DNA of 42,783 nt. Origin: Phycisphaerae bacterium. GTDB taxonomy: Bacteria > Planctomycetota > Phycisphaerae > UBA1845. Made by a program: the position numbers and the translations under genes. The stretch spans positions 1 through 42,783 of the forward strand of contig JAJDDX010000467.1 in the NCBI GenBank assembly GCA_029260055.1, read 5' to 3'. A model generated the notes under the pieces. That model did not search any database and had not been told where the DNA came from. It saw only the letters and a list, made by a program, of their open reading frames with translations. Shown in pieces: positions 9,251 to 18,000 of this stretch. Every line of letters starts with the position of its first letter. The first letter of the stretch is position 1.

Positions 9251-10618
9251 CTATCCCGATTCCGCCTCCCGCTGCTCCTCCTTCGCCAATGCCGTGAACA
9301 TCGCCAGGCTGATCAGCGCAAACGCAATCGCGATCAGCCATACCGGCCAGCCGATCCACTGCCACAACAGCACACCCCCGATCGGCGCGATCAGCCCGCG
9401 GATGCCGGTCAGTGCCACGTGGATGCCCATGTAGATCTCGGCTTTCTCGGGATGAGCGAAGTGCAAATGACCGATGAACCACGCCACCGCGCCGCCGCCT
9501 CGACCGAAACCGAACAGAATGCTGCGACCCGCGAACGCCAGCACAGCAGCCGGCAGCACCATCGCACCGAGCATCTCGCCGGAATCAGCCACCAACGTAG
9601 CCACCATGCCGAGCACCAGCGACGCCACCCAGCAGCTCACGTTGATCACTCTGAAGCCCAAGACACCAAGCCGATCGAACAGCCGCCCCCATCGCCCCAG
9701 GCTCCCGAGGATCGCCAGTTGCGGGATCGCCACGAGCAGGGCCGTACTCACCCAGAATCCCCACGTCCGGCCGAAGTCGAGTTTCAACGTCACGACGGCC
9801 GCCACGATCGACATGGTCATTAGATTCGCGATGCCCGTGAAGAACTGAGCTATGCAATAGAGCGTGTAGCGGCGGTCGTCGCGCAACACCTCGACCATCT
9901 GCCCCAGCACGCGACCGGGCGACAGCAGCGCCACGAGACTGAACGGCTCCACCAGGGCGCGGTCCACCTCTAGATCCATCGACGGGGCCGCGTGCCGGGC
10001 AAGCTCCGATCGCTCACCCCGGATGTGCAAACGCCGAGCCAACCACACGCCCACCAGACCGAAGGCACAGGCGACCGGATAGATGAAGCGGTAACTCGCG
10101 GGATCCCAGTCGCAGACAGCCGCCGCCGTAAGTGCCGCAGCCGCTCCGACCACCACACGGACCCCCTGCAGCCGCGCGGTGATTCGACCACGCACGCTCT
10201 TGGGGTAGTTCGACTTCCACACCGCCGACCGGGCTGTGAGCACGCCCGCCATCAACACCTGAGCAGCCGCCATCTGGCAGATAAACCACGCCGCCCCGTG
10301 CGTCGATGCAGGAATCGCCCCCGCCAGGCCGGTCAGCAGAGCCGTCCCGCCTGAGAACACGACCAGCAGGCGCACCTTGGGCCGCCCCACGCAAAGCATG
10401 CCCCACACCAGACTTGTAACGAAGGCCGCCACCGGCGTCGCCGTGGCGATGGCGATCTCCAGTTCGCTGCCGCCGAAGACCTTGGCAACGACCACGCTCC
10501 CGAAGGCGCCCTCGACGATCCCCGCGAGCACGCTCCAGGGGACGATTTGCCTGAACTCGTGGAAGTAGTTACGGCGAGTGAGGAATGGTAATGATCGAAC
10601 GCCCAGCAGATCCAACAA
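9251..10618 (-). CDS. MFS-like membrane transporter
   Basis: This is a membrane protein of about 455 residues with 11-12 hydrophobic segments. It resembles a major facilitator with a central charged cytoplasmic loop (around LARRLHIRGERSELARH). Motif-like RGRITARLQG after the fourth span fits the MFS loop 2-3 region. The substrate is unknown. A GTG at 10633 is the outermost start, but GGAGGG at 10624-10629 sits five bases before a TTG at 10618; I therefore prefer that TTG. It is convergent with the amidohydrolase gene and separated from lexA by palindromic repeats. Confidence 0.72.
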   Translation of the reverse strand: MLDLLGVRSLPFLTRRNYFHEFRQIVPWSVLAGIVEGAFGSVVVAKVFGGSELEIAIATATPVAAFVTSLVWGMLCVGRPKVRLLVVFSGGTALLTGLAGAIPASTHGAAWFICQMAAAQVLMAGVLTARSAVWKSNYPKSVRGRITARLQGVRVVVGAAAALTAAAVCDWDPASYRFIYPVACAFGLVGVWLARRLHIRGERSELARHAAPSMDLEVDRALVEPFSLVALLSPGRVLGQMVEVLRDDRRYTLYCIAQFFTGIANLMTMSIVAAVVTLKLDFGRTWGFWVSTALLVAIPQLAILGSLGRWGRLFDRLGVLGFRVINVSCWVASLVLGMVATLVADSGEMLGAMVLPAAVLAFAGRSILFGFGRGGGAVAWFIGHLHFAHPEKAEIYMGIHVALTGIRGLIAPIGGVLLWQWIGWPVWLIAIAFALISLAMFTALAKEEQREAESG

Positions 10619-10730
10619 TCGAGCCCTCCGCACCGGCTACGCCGGACTACTCAACGTATGAGGCTCGACCCGATCTGGCAAGGTCCGCGGAAGAGATGAC
10701 GAAGCAACGCGCGTGCGAACCGGGTGGCAT

Positions 10731-10750
10731 GGGCAAGCCCCAGCTTGCCC
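10731..10750. repeat. Palindromic repeat, GGGCAAGC family
   Basis: GGGCAAGC (10731-10738), loop CCCA, GCTTGCCC (10743-10750). It is preceded by GGGTGGCAT, the outer part of the family consensus. It is the first of four palindromes packed between the MFS gene and lexA. Confidence 0.75.
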
Positions 10751-10780
10751 GTGAATCGCTCAGCCCCCCGCGCCGGGTGC

Positions 10781-10803
10781 CACTGGTGGCTCGGCCACCA
10801 GTG
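10781..10803. repeat. Palindromic repeat, CACTGGTGGC family
   Basis: CACTGGTGGC (10781-10790) and GCCACCAGTG (10794-10803) form a perfect 10-bp stem with a TCG loop. The copy at 9090 differs by one base in the inner arm. Confidence 0.75.
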
Positions 10804-10844
10804 CTCCTCGGGAGCACGATACGCGTGAAGCTATGAAGCGTGCC

Positions 10845-10860
10845 ACCGCTCTTCAGCGGT
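10845..10860. repeat. Short hairpin ACCGCT-CTTC-AGCGGT
   Basis: This is a 6-bp perfect inverted repeat with a CTTC loop, flanked by TGCC and GCCC. It belongs to the same intergenic cluster of palindromes. Confidence 0.5.
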
Positions 10861-10876
10861 GCCCCCATCCGGGTGC

Positions 10877-10902
10877 CACGGGCAAGCAGCAGCTTGCCCG
10901 TG
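10877..10902. repeat. Palindromic repeat, GGGCAAGC family
   Basis: CACGGGCAAGC (10877-10887) and GCTTGCCCGTG (10892-10902) form a perfect 11-bp stem with loop AGCA. It ends 17 bases beyond the lexA stop codon and may double as its transcription stop. Confidence 0.75.
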
Positions 10903-10918
10903 GTTCGCCCCGCGACGA

Positions 10919-11554
10919 CTACATCCGCCGGATCACGCCGATGACCACACCCTGGATCTCGACGTTACGAGTGTAGATCGGCTTGTACTTCGCGTTGGCC
11001 GGCTGAAGCCGAACGCGGCTCTTCTCTTTGAAAAACTTCTTAAGGGTTGCTTCTTCCCCCTCCACGAGCGCCACCACAGTATCTCCGTTGCGTGCGTTCG
11101 ATCGTTCTTCAAAGACGACGAGGTCGCCGTCGCGTATCTGCTCGTCGATCATGCTGTCGCCGGTGACCGTAAGCACCCGAACCGGATGCTTACTCGTAAA
11201 CAACGTCTCCAGATCGACGCTATCCGGAATCTCCACCGCCTCGATAGGCCGACCGGCTGCGATCCGCCCCACAAGCGGCAGCAGCGTCGACCGCTCATCC
11301 GGGAACTCCGCCAGCGGCGTCACATCCAAAGAGCGTGCCTTGTTCGAACGACGCGTCAGAAGCCCTTTGTCGATGAGCGCCTCGACGTGCTCGAACACGG
11401 TGATTTTGCTTATGCCGAGTTGGTCGGCGATCTCCTGCAACGTCGGGGAATAGCCGTAGCTCCGCCGCGTGTCGCGGATCATCACGAGGATTTCGAGCTG
11501 GCGAGGCGTGAGACACTTCGTGTCGTTGGTCTGAGCACGTTTCCTTCGCACCAT
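10919..11554 (-). CDS. lexA: LexA-type repressor / S24 autoprotease
   Basis: This is a 211-residue SOS-type repressor. The N-terminal winged helix is LTPRQLEILVMIRD then SPTLQEIADQLGISKITVFEHVEAL. The C-terminal latent protease has the Ala-Gly cleavage bond (RIAAGRPIEA, about residues 100-101), the serine in VTGDSMIDEQI (Ser134) and a lysine in EATLKKFF (about Lys172). The Ser-Lys spacing is 38, as in Gram-positive LexA. The ATG at 11554 is chosen because GGAGG lies six bases upstream; upstream in-frame ATGs lack this. I see no clear LexA-type operator directly in front, so autoregulation is unproven here. Confidence 0.92.
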   Translation of the reverse strand: MVRRKRAQTNDTKCLTPRQLEILVMIRDTRRSYGYSPTLQEIADQLGISKITVFEHVEALIDKGLLTRRSNKARSLDVTPLAEFPDERSTLLPLVGRIAAGRPIEAVEIPDSVDLETLFTSKHPVRVLTVTGDSMIDEQIRDGDLVVFEERSNARNGDTVVALVEGEEATLKKFFKEKSRVRLQPANAKYKPIYTRNVEIQGVVIGVIRRM

Positions 11555-12060
11555 GGTCATCCTCCACACAGCCCGACAAACCACGCGGCCCCAAGGCCAC
11601 CAGCGGGAGCGTTCCACGCACCGCCATCAACGCCAGGCGGGAGCACCGCCTGAACTCGTCCCGCGCCTCAGCCGCCGCGCCGGCCATGCGCGACAACCAT
11701 GCTACCACAGGTGCCGGCGGTTCCGCCGATCTTTCCGGCCCAGCCCTCAACGGCACCCGCACGATCGCCGTGTCGCGAGCCTCGGACGCCTTTCGGCCGG
11801 CGTCGCGAGCCGGCCGAGGGGCGCCTGGAGAAGGGATCGGCCCCGGGAGCCACGCGGTCCGAAAATCACCCCCGGGGCCGAGTACACACAATGGCATATC
11901 GCGATTCTGGTCGCGATCTCGCTCGCGGCGCTGGCGTCGCTGCCCGCCGACTGTGAGCGTCCTTGCCTTTTCGTACGTCTCGAGATCCATCTGCCGGTAC
12001 CTGCCTCGCGACTCATCCTTGTGCCGCCGCCCGCACCTGTTTTGTATCTGTTCGGTATGT

Positions 12061-12089
12061 ATCATGACCTAACCGCTCCCTAACGTCAA
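12061..12089 (-). promoter_or_regulatory. Possible leftward promoter
   Basis: On the minus strand TTGACG (12089-12084) is followed after 17 bases by CATGAT (12066-12061), a fair match to -35 and -10 boxes. It points toward lexA, about 500 bases from the start codon, in a locally AT-richer patch. Confidence 0.3.
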
Positions 12090-12374
12090 GTCTTTTTTAT
12101 CGGAAAGTTCCACGGATTCTGGACGAACCCGGATCTCAACATGTGGCGTCCATGCCACGCCGCCCCGCAAGATGTGGGTGTATCGGCCACCCCGCCACCG
12201 ACAGGCCACCCGATCCGCCACCGCCACCGCGCAAATTCCGCCGAATGGGGTTTACGAGGCCGTCAGGCCGCTACGATCGGCTTGCCTCGTCCGGAGCGCT
12301 ACGGAAGTTCTGCGCCGGATTAGCCGGCCTTGTTCACCGGATGGCCGATGAGTAGTGCAGGCTGTTTTCGCAGA

Positions 12375-12383
12375 TGCTACAAT
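12375..12383 (+). promoter_or_regulatory. Extended -10 promoter element of the metal-efflux operon
   Basis: TGCTACAAT matches an extended -10 (TGnTATAAT) with one change. It ends seven bases before the ATG at 12391, so transcription could start at or next to the start codon. That ATG has no ribosome-binding site, which fits leaderless translation. Confidence 0.4.
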
Positions 12384-12390
12384 CCTCCTG

Positions 12391-12798
12391 ATGGCACGCA
12401 CACTAATCATTGTCACCGCCACGTGGTCCCTGGTGGCCACGCCGCCGCTTTGCCGGGGTGGGTGGCTCACGGAATGCTGTGAGCACGACACCGCGAGCGC
12501 CTCGTCAAAGAGCGAGAGCGGCTGCCAGGACTCGGACTGCGGGTGTACCGGCGAAGAACAGCCAAGAGAGCCCAAGCCGAGCCGTCGATGCGCTCCGTGT
12601 GCAGCCGCTTGTGCCGGCATGTTCAAGCCGGCGGATGACACGCCGCTGATCATCGAAGGCGGCGCGTTGGTCGCCGTGACCATCGGCGAAACCGAGGACG
12701 CGCCCAAGCTAGGCGCCGCGCCACGGTCGCGCGGCTCTTCTCGCGCATGCGAGCAACGGCTTCCCTTTCCTCGAAGCGACATTCCTCTTCTGATCTGA
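12391..12798 (+). CDS. Small Cys-rich secreted protein at the head of a metal-efflux operon
   Basis: This is a 135-residue protein of unknown family. The first 20 residues, MARTLIIVTATWSLVATPPL, form a plausible signal peptide. The mature part is rich in cysteine pairs (TECCEH, CQDSDCGCTG, RRCAPCAAACAG), suggesting metal binding or disulfides in the periplasm. It lies upstream of an RND adaptor and pump on the same strand, so a metal-buffering or sensing role is a reasonable inference. No ribosome-binding site precedes the ATG; a promoter-like TGCTACAAT sits seven bases upstream. Confidence 0.6.
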   Translation: MARTLIIVTATWSLVATPPLCRGGWLTECCEHDTASASSKSESGCQDSDCGCTGEEQPREPKPSRRCAPCAAACAGMFKPADDTPLIIEGGALVAVTIGETEDAPKLGAAPRSRGSSRACEQRLPFPRSDIPLLI

Positions 12799-12944
12799 TC
12801 CGCGAACGCTCAGCGCTGATACGGTACCGCAACTGCGCGCACGTCGACACGACGCGCCGCACGGTAAGTGCGGGCTGCGCGGCGAGCCGTCTTGAGCGAC
12901 GGCCGCGCGGCCATTCAACAATGCATCAGACAAACGAGGAAGTC

Positions 12945-15041
12945 ATGACCTTTCAGAAGAAGACGTTGTACGGCGTGATCGGCGTGGCGCTCGGCCTGTC
13001 GCTCTTCGCCATGGGGTGCGAGAGGCAGTCCGCCCCACCAGAGCAGGCGGCACCCCAAAAAGGCGAAGCAGTCAGCGCTGACCCGCCGCAGGGGCCGGCG
13101 ACGACCGGCGTACCGGTCGACATGTCGCTTGGCTGGTGCGCCGGACACGGCGTGCCCGAGTCGGTCTGCACCCGTTGCGACTCATCGCTGATCGCCAAGT
13201 TCAAGGCGGCAGGTGACTGGTGCGGCGGGCACGGTCTGCCCGAGTCACAGTGCGACATCTGCAATCCCGGCGCAGCGAATCGCTGGACGACGCTCGACCC
13301 GAACGCCTCACCGTCGGACGATGTTCCGACCGTCCCGGCGGGCCAAGCGACCAACGCCGACACCTCGCAGGGCCCGGCGACAACCGGCGTGCCGGTCGAC
13401 ATGTCGCTCGGCTGGTGCGGCGGACACGGCGTGCCCGAGTCGGTCTGCACCCGGTGCAACTCATCGCTGATCGCCAAGTTCAAGGCAGCCGGTGACTGGT
13501 GCGGCGGGCACGGCCTGCCCGAGTCACAGTGCGACATCTGTAACCCCGGCGCGGCCAAGCGCTGGGCGACGCTCGACCCGAACGCGCCGCCGCCCGACGA
13601 GCCGTCGTCGGCAACGGCAGCCGCCCCACCGAACGGCCTGCAGATCGAACGCGCACCGCGATTGCTGACGGGAACCGTCAACCCGATCTGCCAGGTGGAT
13701 ACGCTCCGGGTACGGCTCATCGACCGGAGCATCGCTGCCAAAGCAGGTATCGAGACCGACACGGTCACACGACGGCGGATGTCGGCCGCTCTGTCGATTC
13801 CGGGCGAGATCGAGTTCGATGCGACCCGTGTCACCCGTTTGACACCGCGACTGGGTGGCGTCGTACGAGAGGTCGCGGTCGGCGCAGGGGATTACGTCGA
13901 GGCCGGCGCTCTGCTTGCCGTCATCGACAGCCCCGCGCTGGGGGAGGCGAAAAGCCGCTTCATACAACGCACGCAGGATCTTCATCTTGCCGAGGCCGAC
14001 CTGCGCCGCACGCACACGATCAACGAGGGTGTCACACGTTTGCTGACGCTCTGCACGCCCGACACGCCCGCGCGTGAAGTCCGAGAGGCGGTGCGGGAGT
14101 TCCCCGTAGGTGAAGCGAAGGCGAAACTGCTGCGTTCCCACGCGTCACTTCTGTTTGCGCGCGGCGATTCGGCGCGTAAGGCATCCCTGGCAGGAAAAGG
14201 CATCGGCAGCGACAGAGACCTCGAGGTGGCGCAAGCCGCGCTCGCGGCGGCGGAGGCCGACTTCATCGCGCTTCGTGAAGAAACCGTGTTTGACGGTACA
14301 CGCCGACTGCTGGCGGCTCAGCACGCCGCCGAGGTCGCACGGAGTGCGTTCGAAGCCGCCCGGCGCGAACTCCACATCCTGGGCCTTGCCGAAAACCAGG
14401 TGGCCGCCGTGGGAACCGAAGCACATGCAAAGCTGACCGCAAGCGAGCTTCGCAGCCCCATCGGCGGACGCGTGGTCGAGTTTCACATCGCGACCGGTGA
14501 GTGGGTCGACGCCGCGGACATACTGTTCGTCGTCGCGGACACGTCGAGCATGTGGCTCGTGGCAGACGTCTACGAACGCGATCTTCTGCGCGTGCGCGAG
14601 GGCATGAGAGTAGCCTTTACCGTCGACGGCCTGTTCGGCGTCAGTTTCGAAGGCACGCTGAATTGGGTCAGCAGCAAGGTGAGCGCCCGCACTCGAACCG
14701 TGCGCGTTCGTGCCGACCTGCCGAATCACGAGGGCCTGCTTCGAGCCGGAATGTTCGGTAACGCCCGGGTGGTGCTGCATGACGGCGAACCGGTGGTCAG
14801 CGTACCGGCTGGGGCGGTCCAGACGGACGGATGTTGCCAACTAGTATTCGTCCAGGAATCCGACACGGTCTACGAACCGCGCAAGCTCCTGCTCGGAGCC
14901 AGCGCCGGCGGCTACGTCGAAGTGCTCGCGGGGTTGGACGTGGGCGAGCGCATCGCTACGACCGGTAGCTTCCTGCTGAAAACCGAAATACTCAAGAGCA
15001 ACATCGGCGCGGGCTGTTGCGAAGTGGACCCGGGGAGGTAG
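12945..15041 (+). CDS. Heavy-metal RND efflux periplasmic adaptor (CusB/CzcB-like) with duplicated Cys/His modules
   Basis: This is a 698-residue membrane-fusion protein linking the RND pump to an outer-membrane channel. Residues 1-24 form a lipoprotein-like signal (LSLFAMGCE). Residues about 50-210 hold two tandem units of 93 residues, each with two WCxGHGxPESxCxxC modules, so four potential metal sites. From about residue 265 the adaptor core follows: RLTPRLGGVVREVAVGAGDYVEAG (a lipoyl half-motif, here split by description), a helical hairpin, then ELRSPIGGRVVEFHIATG and the beta-barrel. The ATG at 12945 has GAGGA four bases upstream. The pump gene starts six bases after the stop. The family is usually 350-500 residues; the extra length is the repeat region. 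Confidence 0.9.
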   Translation: MTFQKKTLYGVIGVALGLSLFAMGCERQSAPPEQAAPQKGEAVSADPPQGPATTGVPVDMSLGWCAGHGVPESVCTRCDSSLIAKFKAAGDWCGGHGLPESQCDICNPGAANRWTTLDPNASPSDDVPTVPAGQATNADTSQGPATTGVPVDMSLGWCGGHGVPESVCTRCNSSLIAKFKAAGDWCGGHGLPESQCDICNPGAAKRWATLDPNAPPPDEPSSATAAAPPNGLQIERAPRLLTGTVNPICQVDTLRVRLIDRSIAAKAGIETDTVTRRRMSAALSIPGEIEFDATRVTRLTPRLGGVVREVAVGAGDYVEAGALLAVIDSPALGEAKSRFIQRTQDLHLAEADLRRTHTINEGVTRLLTLCTPDTPAREVREAVREFPVGEAKAKLLRSHASLLFARGDSARKASLAGKGIGSDRDLEVAQAALAAAEADFIALREETVFDGTRRLLAAQHAAEVARSAFEAARRELHILGLAENQVAAVGTEAHAKLTASELRSPIGGRVVEFHIATGEWVDAADILFVVADTSSMWLVADVYERDLLRVREGMRVAFTVDGLFGVSFEGTLNWVSSKVSARTRTVRVRADLPNHEGLLRAGMFGNARVVLHDGEPVVSVPAGAVQTDGCCQLVFVQESDTVYEPRKLLLGASAGGYVEVLAGLDVGERIATTGSFLLKTEILKSNIGAGCCEVDPGR
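13089..13600 (+). repeat. In-gene tandem duplication of 279 bp in the RND adaptor
   Basis: The segment beginning near 13089 recurs 279 bases later (matching points 13121 and 13400) with only scattered, mostly synonymous differences. The duplication adds exactly 93 codons, so the frame is kept. High identity between the units suggests a recent event or ongoing conversion. Confidence 0.85.
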
Positions 15042-15047
15042 GCGACC

Positions 15048-18000
15048 ATGCTCAACGTCATCATAGACTGGTCGCTGCGGAATCGCTTTCTGGTGATCGC
15101 GCTGACGCTGCTGCTCGTTCTCACCGGGACCTATTCGGCAGTACACCTGAGGGTCGATGCGTTCCCCGATACGACGCCGGTCCAGGTGCAAATCAACACG
15201 GTAGCGCCGGCACTCGCGCCGTCGGAGATCGAACAGCAGATCACCTTCCCGGTCGAGCAGGCGATCAGCGGCCTCAGAGGACTTACAGAGGTCCGTTCGC
15301 TGTCCAAGTTCGGGCTGTCGCAGGTCACCGTCATCTTCGAAGACGGCGTGGACATCTACTTCGCCCGGCAACTCGTCACGGAGCGCCTCGGCACCGTCGA
15401 CTTACCGGAGGGGATGCCGAGCCCGACCATGGGGCCGGTCGCCACGGGCCTTGGCGAGGTATTTCACTACATCGTCACGAGCCCATCCCACAGCCTGAGC
15501 GACCTGCGCACGATCCAGGATTGGATCATCAAGCCCCAGCTTCGAAGCATCCCCGGCGTGGCCGAGGTCAACACGTGGGGCGGACGTAAGCGGCAATACC
15601 AGGTCGTCGTCGCGCCGCAGAGGCTGCTCAAATACGACCTGACTTTGCTCGACGTCTTCGAGGCGCTTCGCCGCAACAACCTGAACGTCGGCGGCGGCAC
15701 GATCACGCGTGCCGGCGAATCGCTGCTCGTACAAGGCATCGGTCGGATCGAAACGCTCCAGCAGGTCGCGGACGTAGTGATCAAAGCCGAACGCGGCGTG
15801 CCGATCCACATCCACGAGATCGGCGAAGTCATCGACGGGCACGAGATTCGGCGCGGCGCCGTCACCTACGGCGGACGAGGTGAGGCGGTGCTCGGGCTCG
15901 GTTTCATGCTGATGGGGGAGAACTCCCGCGAAGTGACGGAGAGCCTGAAGGATCGCATGCAGCTTGTCCACGCCTCCCTCCCCGAGGACGTCGAGGTCAC
16001 GACGGTCTACGACCGCACCGAACTCGTCGACCACGTCCTGCGCACCGTCGAGATCAACCTGCTGGAAGGCGCGCTGCTCGTCGTGGCTGTGCTCTTTGCG
16101 TTCCTGGGTAACCTGCGCGCCGGACTGATCGTGGCATCAGCCATACCGCTCTCCATGCTGTTCGCGGCCAACTGCATGCTGCAGGCCGGGATCGCCGGAA
16201 GCCTCATGAGCTTAGGCGCCATCGATTTCGGCCTGATCGTCGACAGCTCGGTCATCCAGATCGAAAACGGCATGCGCCGCCTGACTGACAACACGGCAGG
16301 CCGCACGCGCCTCGACGTGATCCGAGAAGCGGCCAAGGAGGTCCGTAAGCCGACCATGTTCGGCGAACTGATCATCATGATCGTCTACCTGCCGATCCTG
16401 ACGCTCGAAGGCATCGAGGGGAAGCTCTTCCGCCCGATGGCGCTGACCGTCGTGTTCGCCCTGGCCGGCTCGCTGGTGCTGTCGCTTACGCTGATGCCGG
16501 TGCTCGCGAGCCTGCTCCTTCCGGACAAGCCGCGTGATCGCGAGCCGTGGCTCGTGCGAGCGGCGAAGCGACTCTATGAACCGATGCTCGAATTCGTGCT
16601 GCGACGCCGCGCGCCGGTTCTCAGTGCCGTCGGCGTCGCGCTGGCCGCCGGAATCTTCCTGGCGACCCGGCTCGGTACGGAGTTCATCCCCCGCCTGTCG
16701 GAAGAAGCCCTCGTCATCAACACGGTGCGCCTCGCGGGTGTATCGGTCGAGGAATCGGTGCGATACGGCCTGCGGATCGAACAACTGCTGCTCGAGGAAT
16801 TCCCGGACGAGATCAAGTACATCTGGTCCCGTACCGGAGCGCCCGAGGTCGCCACCGACCCGATGGGCCTCGAACTGACGGACATCTTCATTACACTCAC
16901 GCACCGGAGCGAGTGGTCCCGCGCGGAGTCGCAGGCTGAGCTGACCGAACTGATCGAGGTCGAGCTGGCCGGCTTGCCCGCCATGCGCACGATCTTCACG
17001 CAGCCGATCGAAATGCGGGTCAACGAGATGGTGGCCGGCATTCGCAGCGATCTCGGCGTGAAGATCTTCGGCGATGACTTCGAGACGCTCAGCTCCAGCG
17101 CCGAGCAGATCGCGAAGGTCCTCAAGAGCATACCGGGAGCGGCTGACGTCACGGTGGAACAGATCACGGGCCAGCCGCTGCTCGAAGTGCGCGTTCGTCA
17201 GGATCAACTGGCGCGGCACGGCATCCCCGCGGGAGACGTGCTCGACTTCGTCGCGGCGATCGGCAACGTGCAGGTCGGCGAGATCCGCCAGAGCGAGGTT
17301 CGCTTCCCGCTGACGGTGCGCCTGCCGGACGAATACCGCACGGACCCGGAGCGGGTCGGCCAACTGCTCATTCCGACTGCGTCAGGACAGAGGCTGCCGC
17401 TTTACCGGCTGGCTGACCTGCGCCTGATCGACGGGCCGTCCACGATCAATCGTGAATGGGGCAAGCGGCGGGTGATCGTGCAGTGCAACGCCCGCGGCCG
17501 CGACATCGGCAGCCTCGTCGCGGAGGCACAGGAGCGGATCGCGTCGAGCGTCGAGCTGCCGACCGGGTACTACGTGCGGTACGGCGGGCAGTTCGAGCAT
17601 TTGGAGCGAGCGAGTCGGCGGCTGATGATCGTCGTGCCGCTGGCGCTATTGGCGATCTTCCTGCTGCTCTATCTCACCTACGGCCGGCTGTCCGACGTGC
17701 TCCGCATCTTCATGACGCTGCCGCTGGCGGCGATCGGCGGCATCGTCGCCCTGCACCTTCGCGACATGCCGTTCAGCGTGTCAGCCGGGGTCGGCTTCGT
17801 GGCGATGTCGGGCGTGTCGGTGCTCGGTGACATGGTGTTCGTGTCGTTCCTGCGCGACCTGCTGGAGCGGGGCCGGCCGCTGGGCGAGACCATCCGCGAG
17901 GCGGCCATGACGCGTCTCCGCCCGGTCCTGATGACCGGCCTGGTGGCCAGCCTCGGGTTCGTGCCGATGGCGTTCAACACGGGCGTAGGCGCCGAGGTGC

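Larger units (their letters stand above)
11566..12390. other. Intergenic region, no convincing gene
   Basis: About 820 bases lie between lexA (leftward) and the metal-efflux operon (rightward). Several ORFs of 60-250 codons overlap one another here, but none shows a recognisable domain or consistent coding character. The only structure I can support is a possible leftward promoter near 12061-12089 and an extended -10 element at 12375-12383. The lexA leader could be long. Confidence 0.5.

Noticed and set aside
9251-10633. GTG at 10633 as the MFS start
   Set aside because: A perfect GGAGGG lies inside this extension, five bases before a TTG at 10618, so the shorter form is preferred.
11295-12065. 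256-codon ORF on the minus strand overlapping lexA upstream region
   Set aside because: The first 60 codons are the only non-overlapping part and contain a possibly peptide-like start, but no ribosome-binding site or family was found. The rest runs through lexA in another frame.
16212-17363. 383-codon ORF on the minus strand
   Set aside because: Antisense to the RND pump. Its His/Arg/Asp-rich composition is an artefact of the reverse codons.
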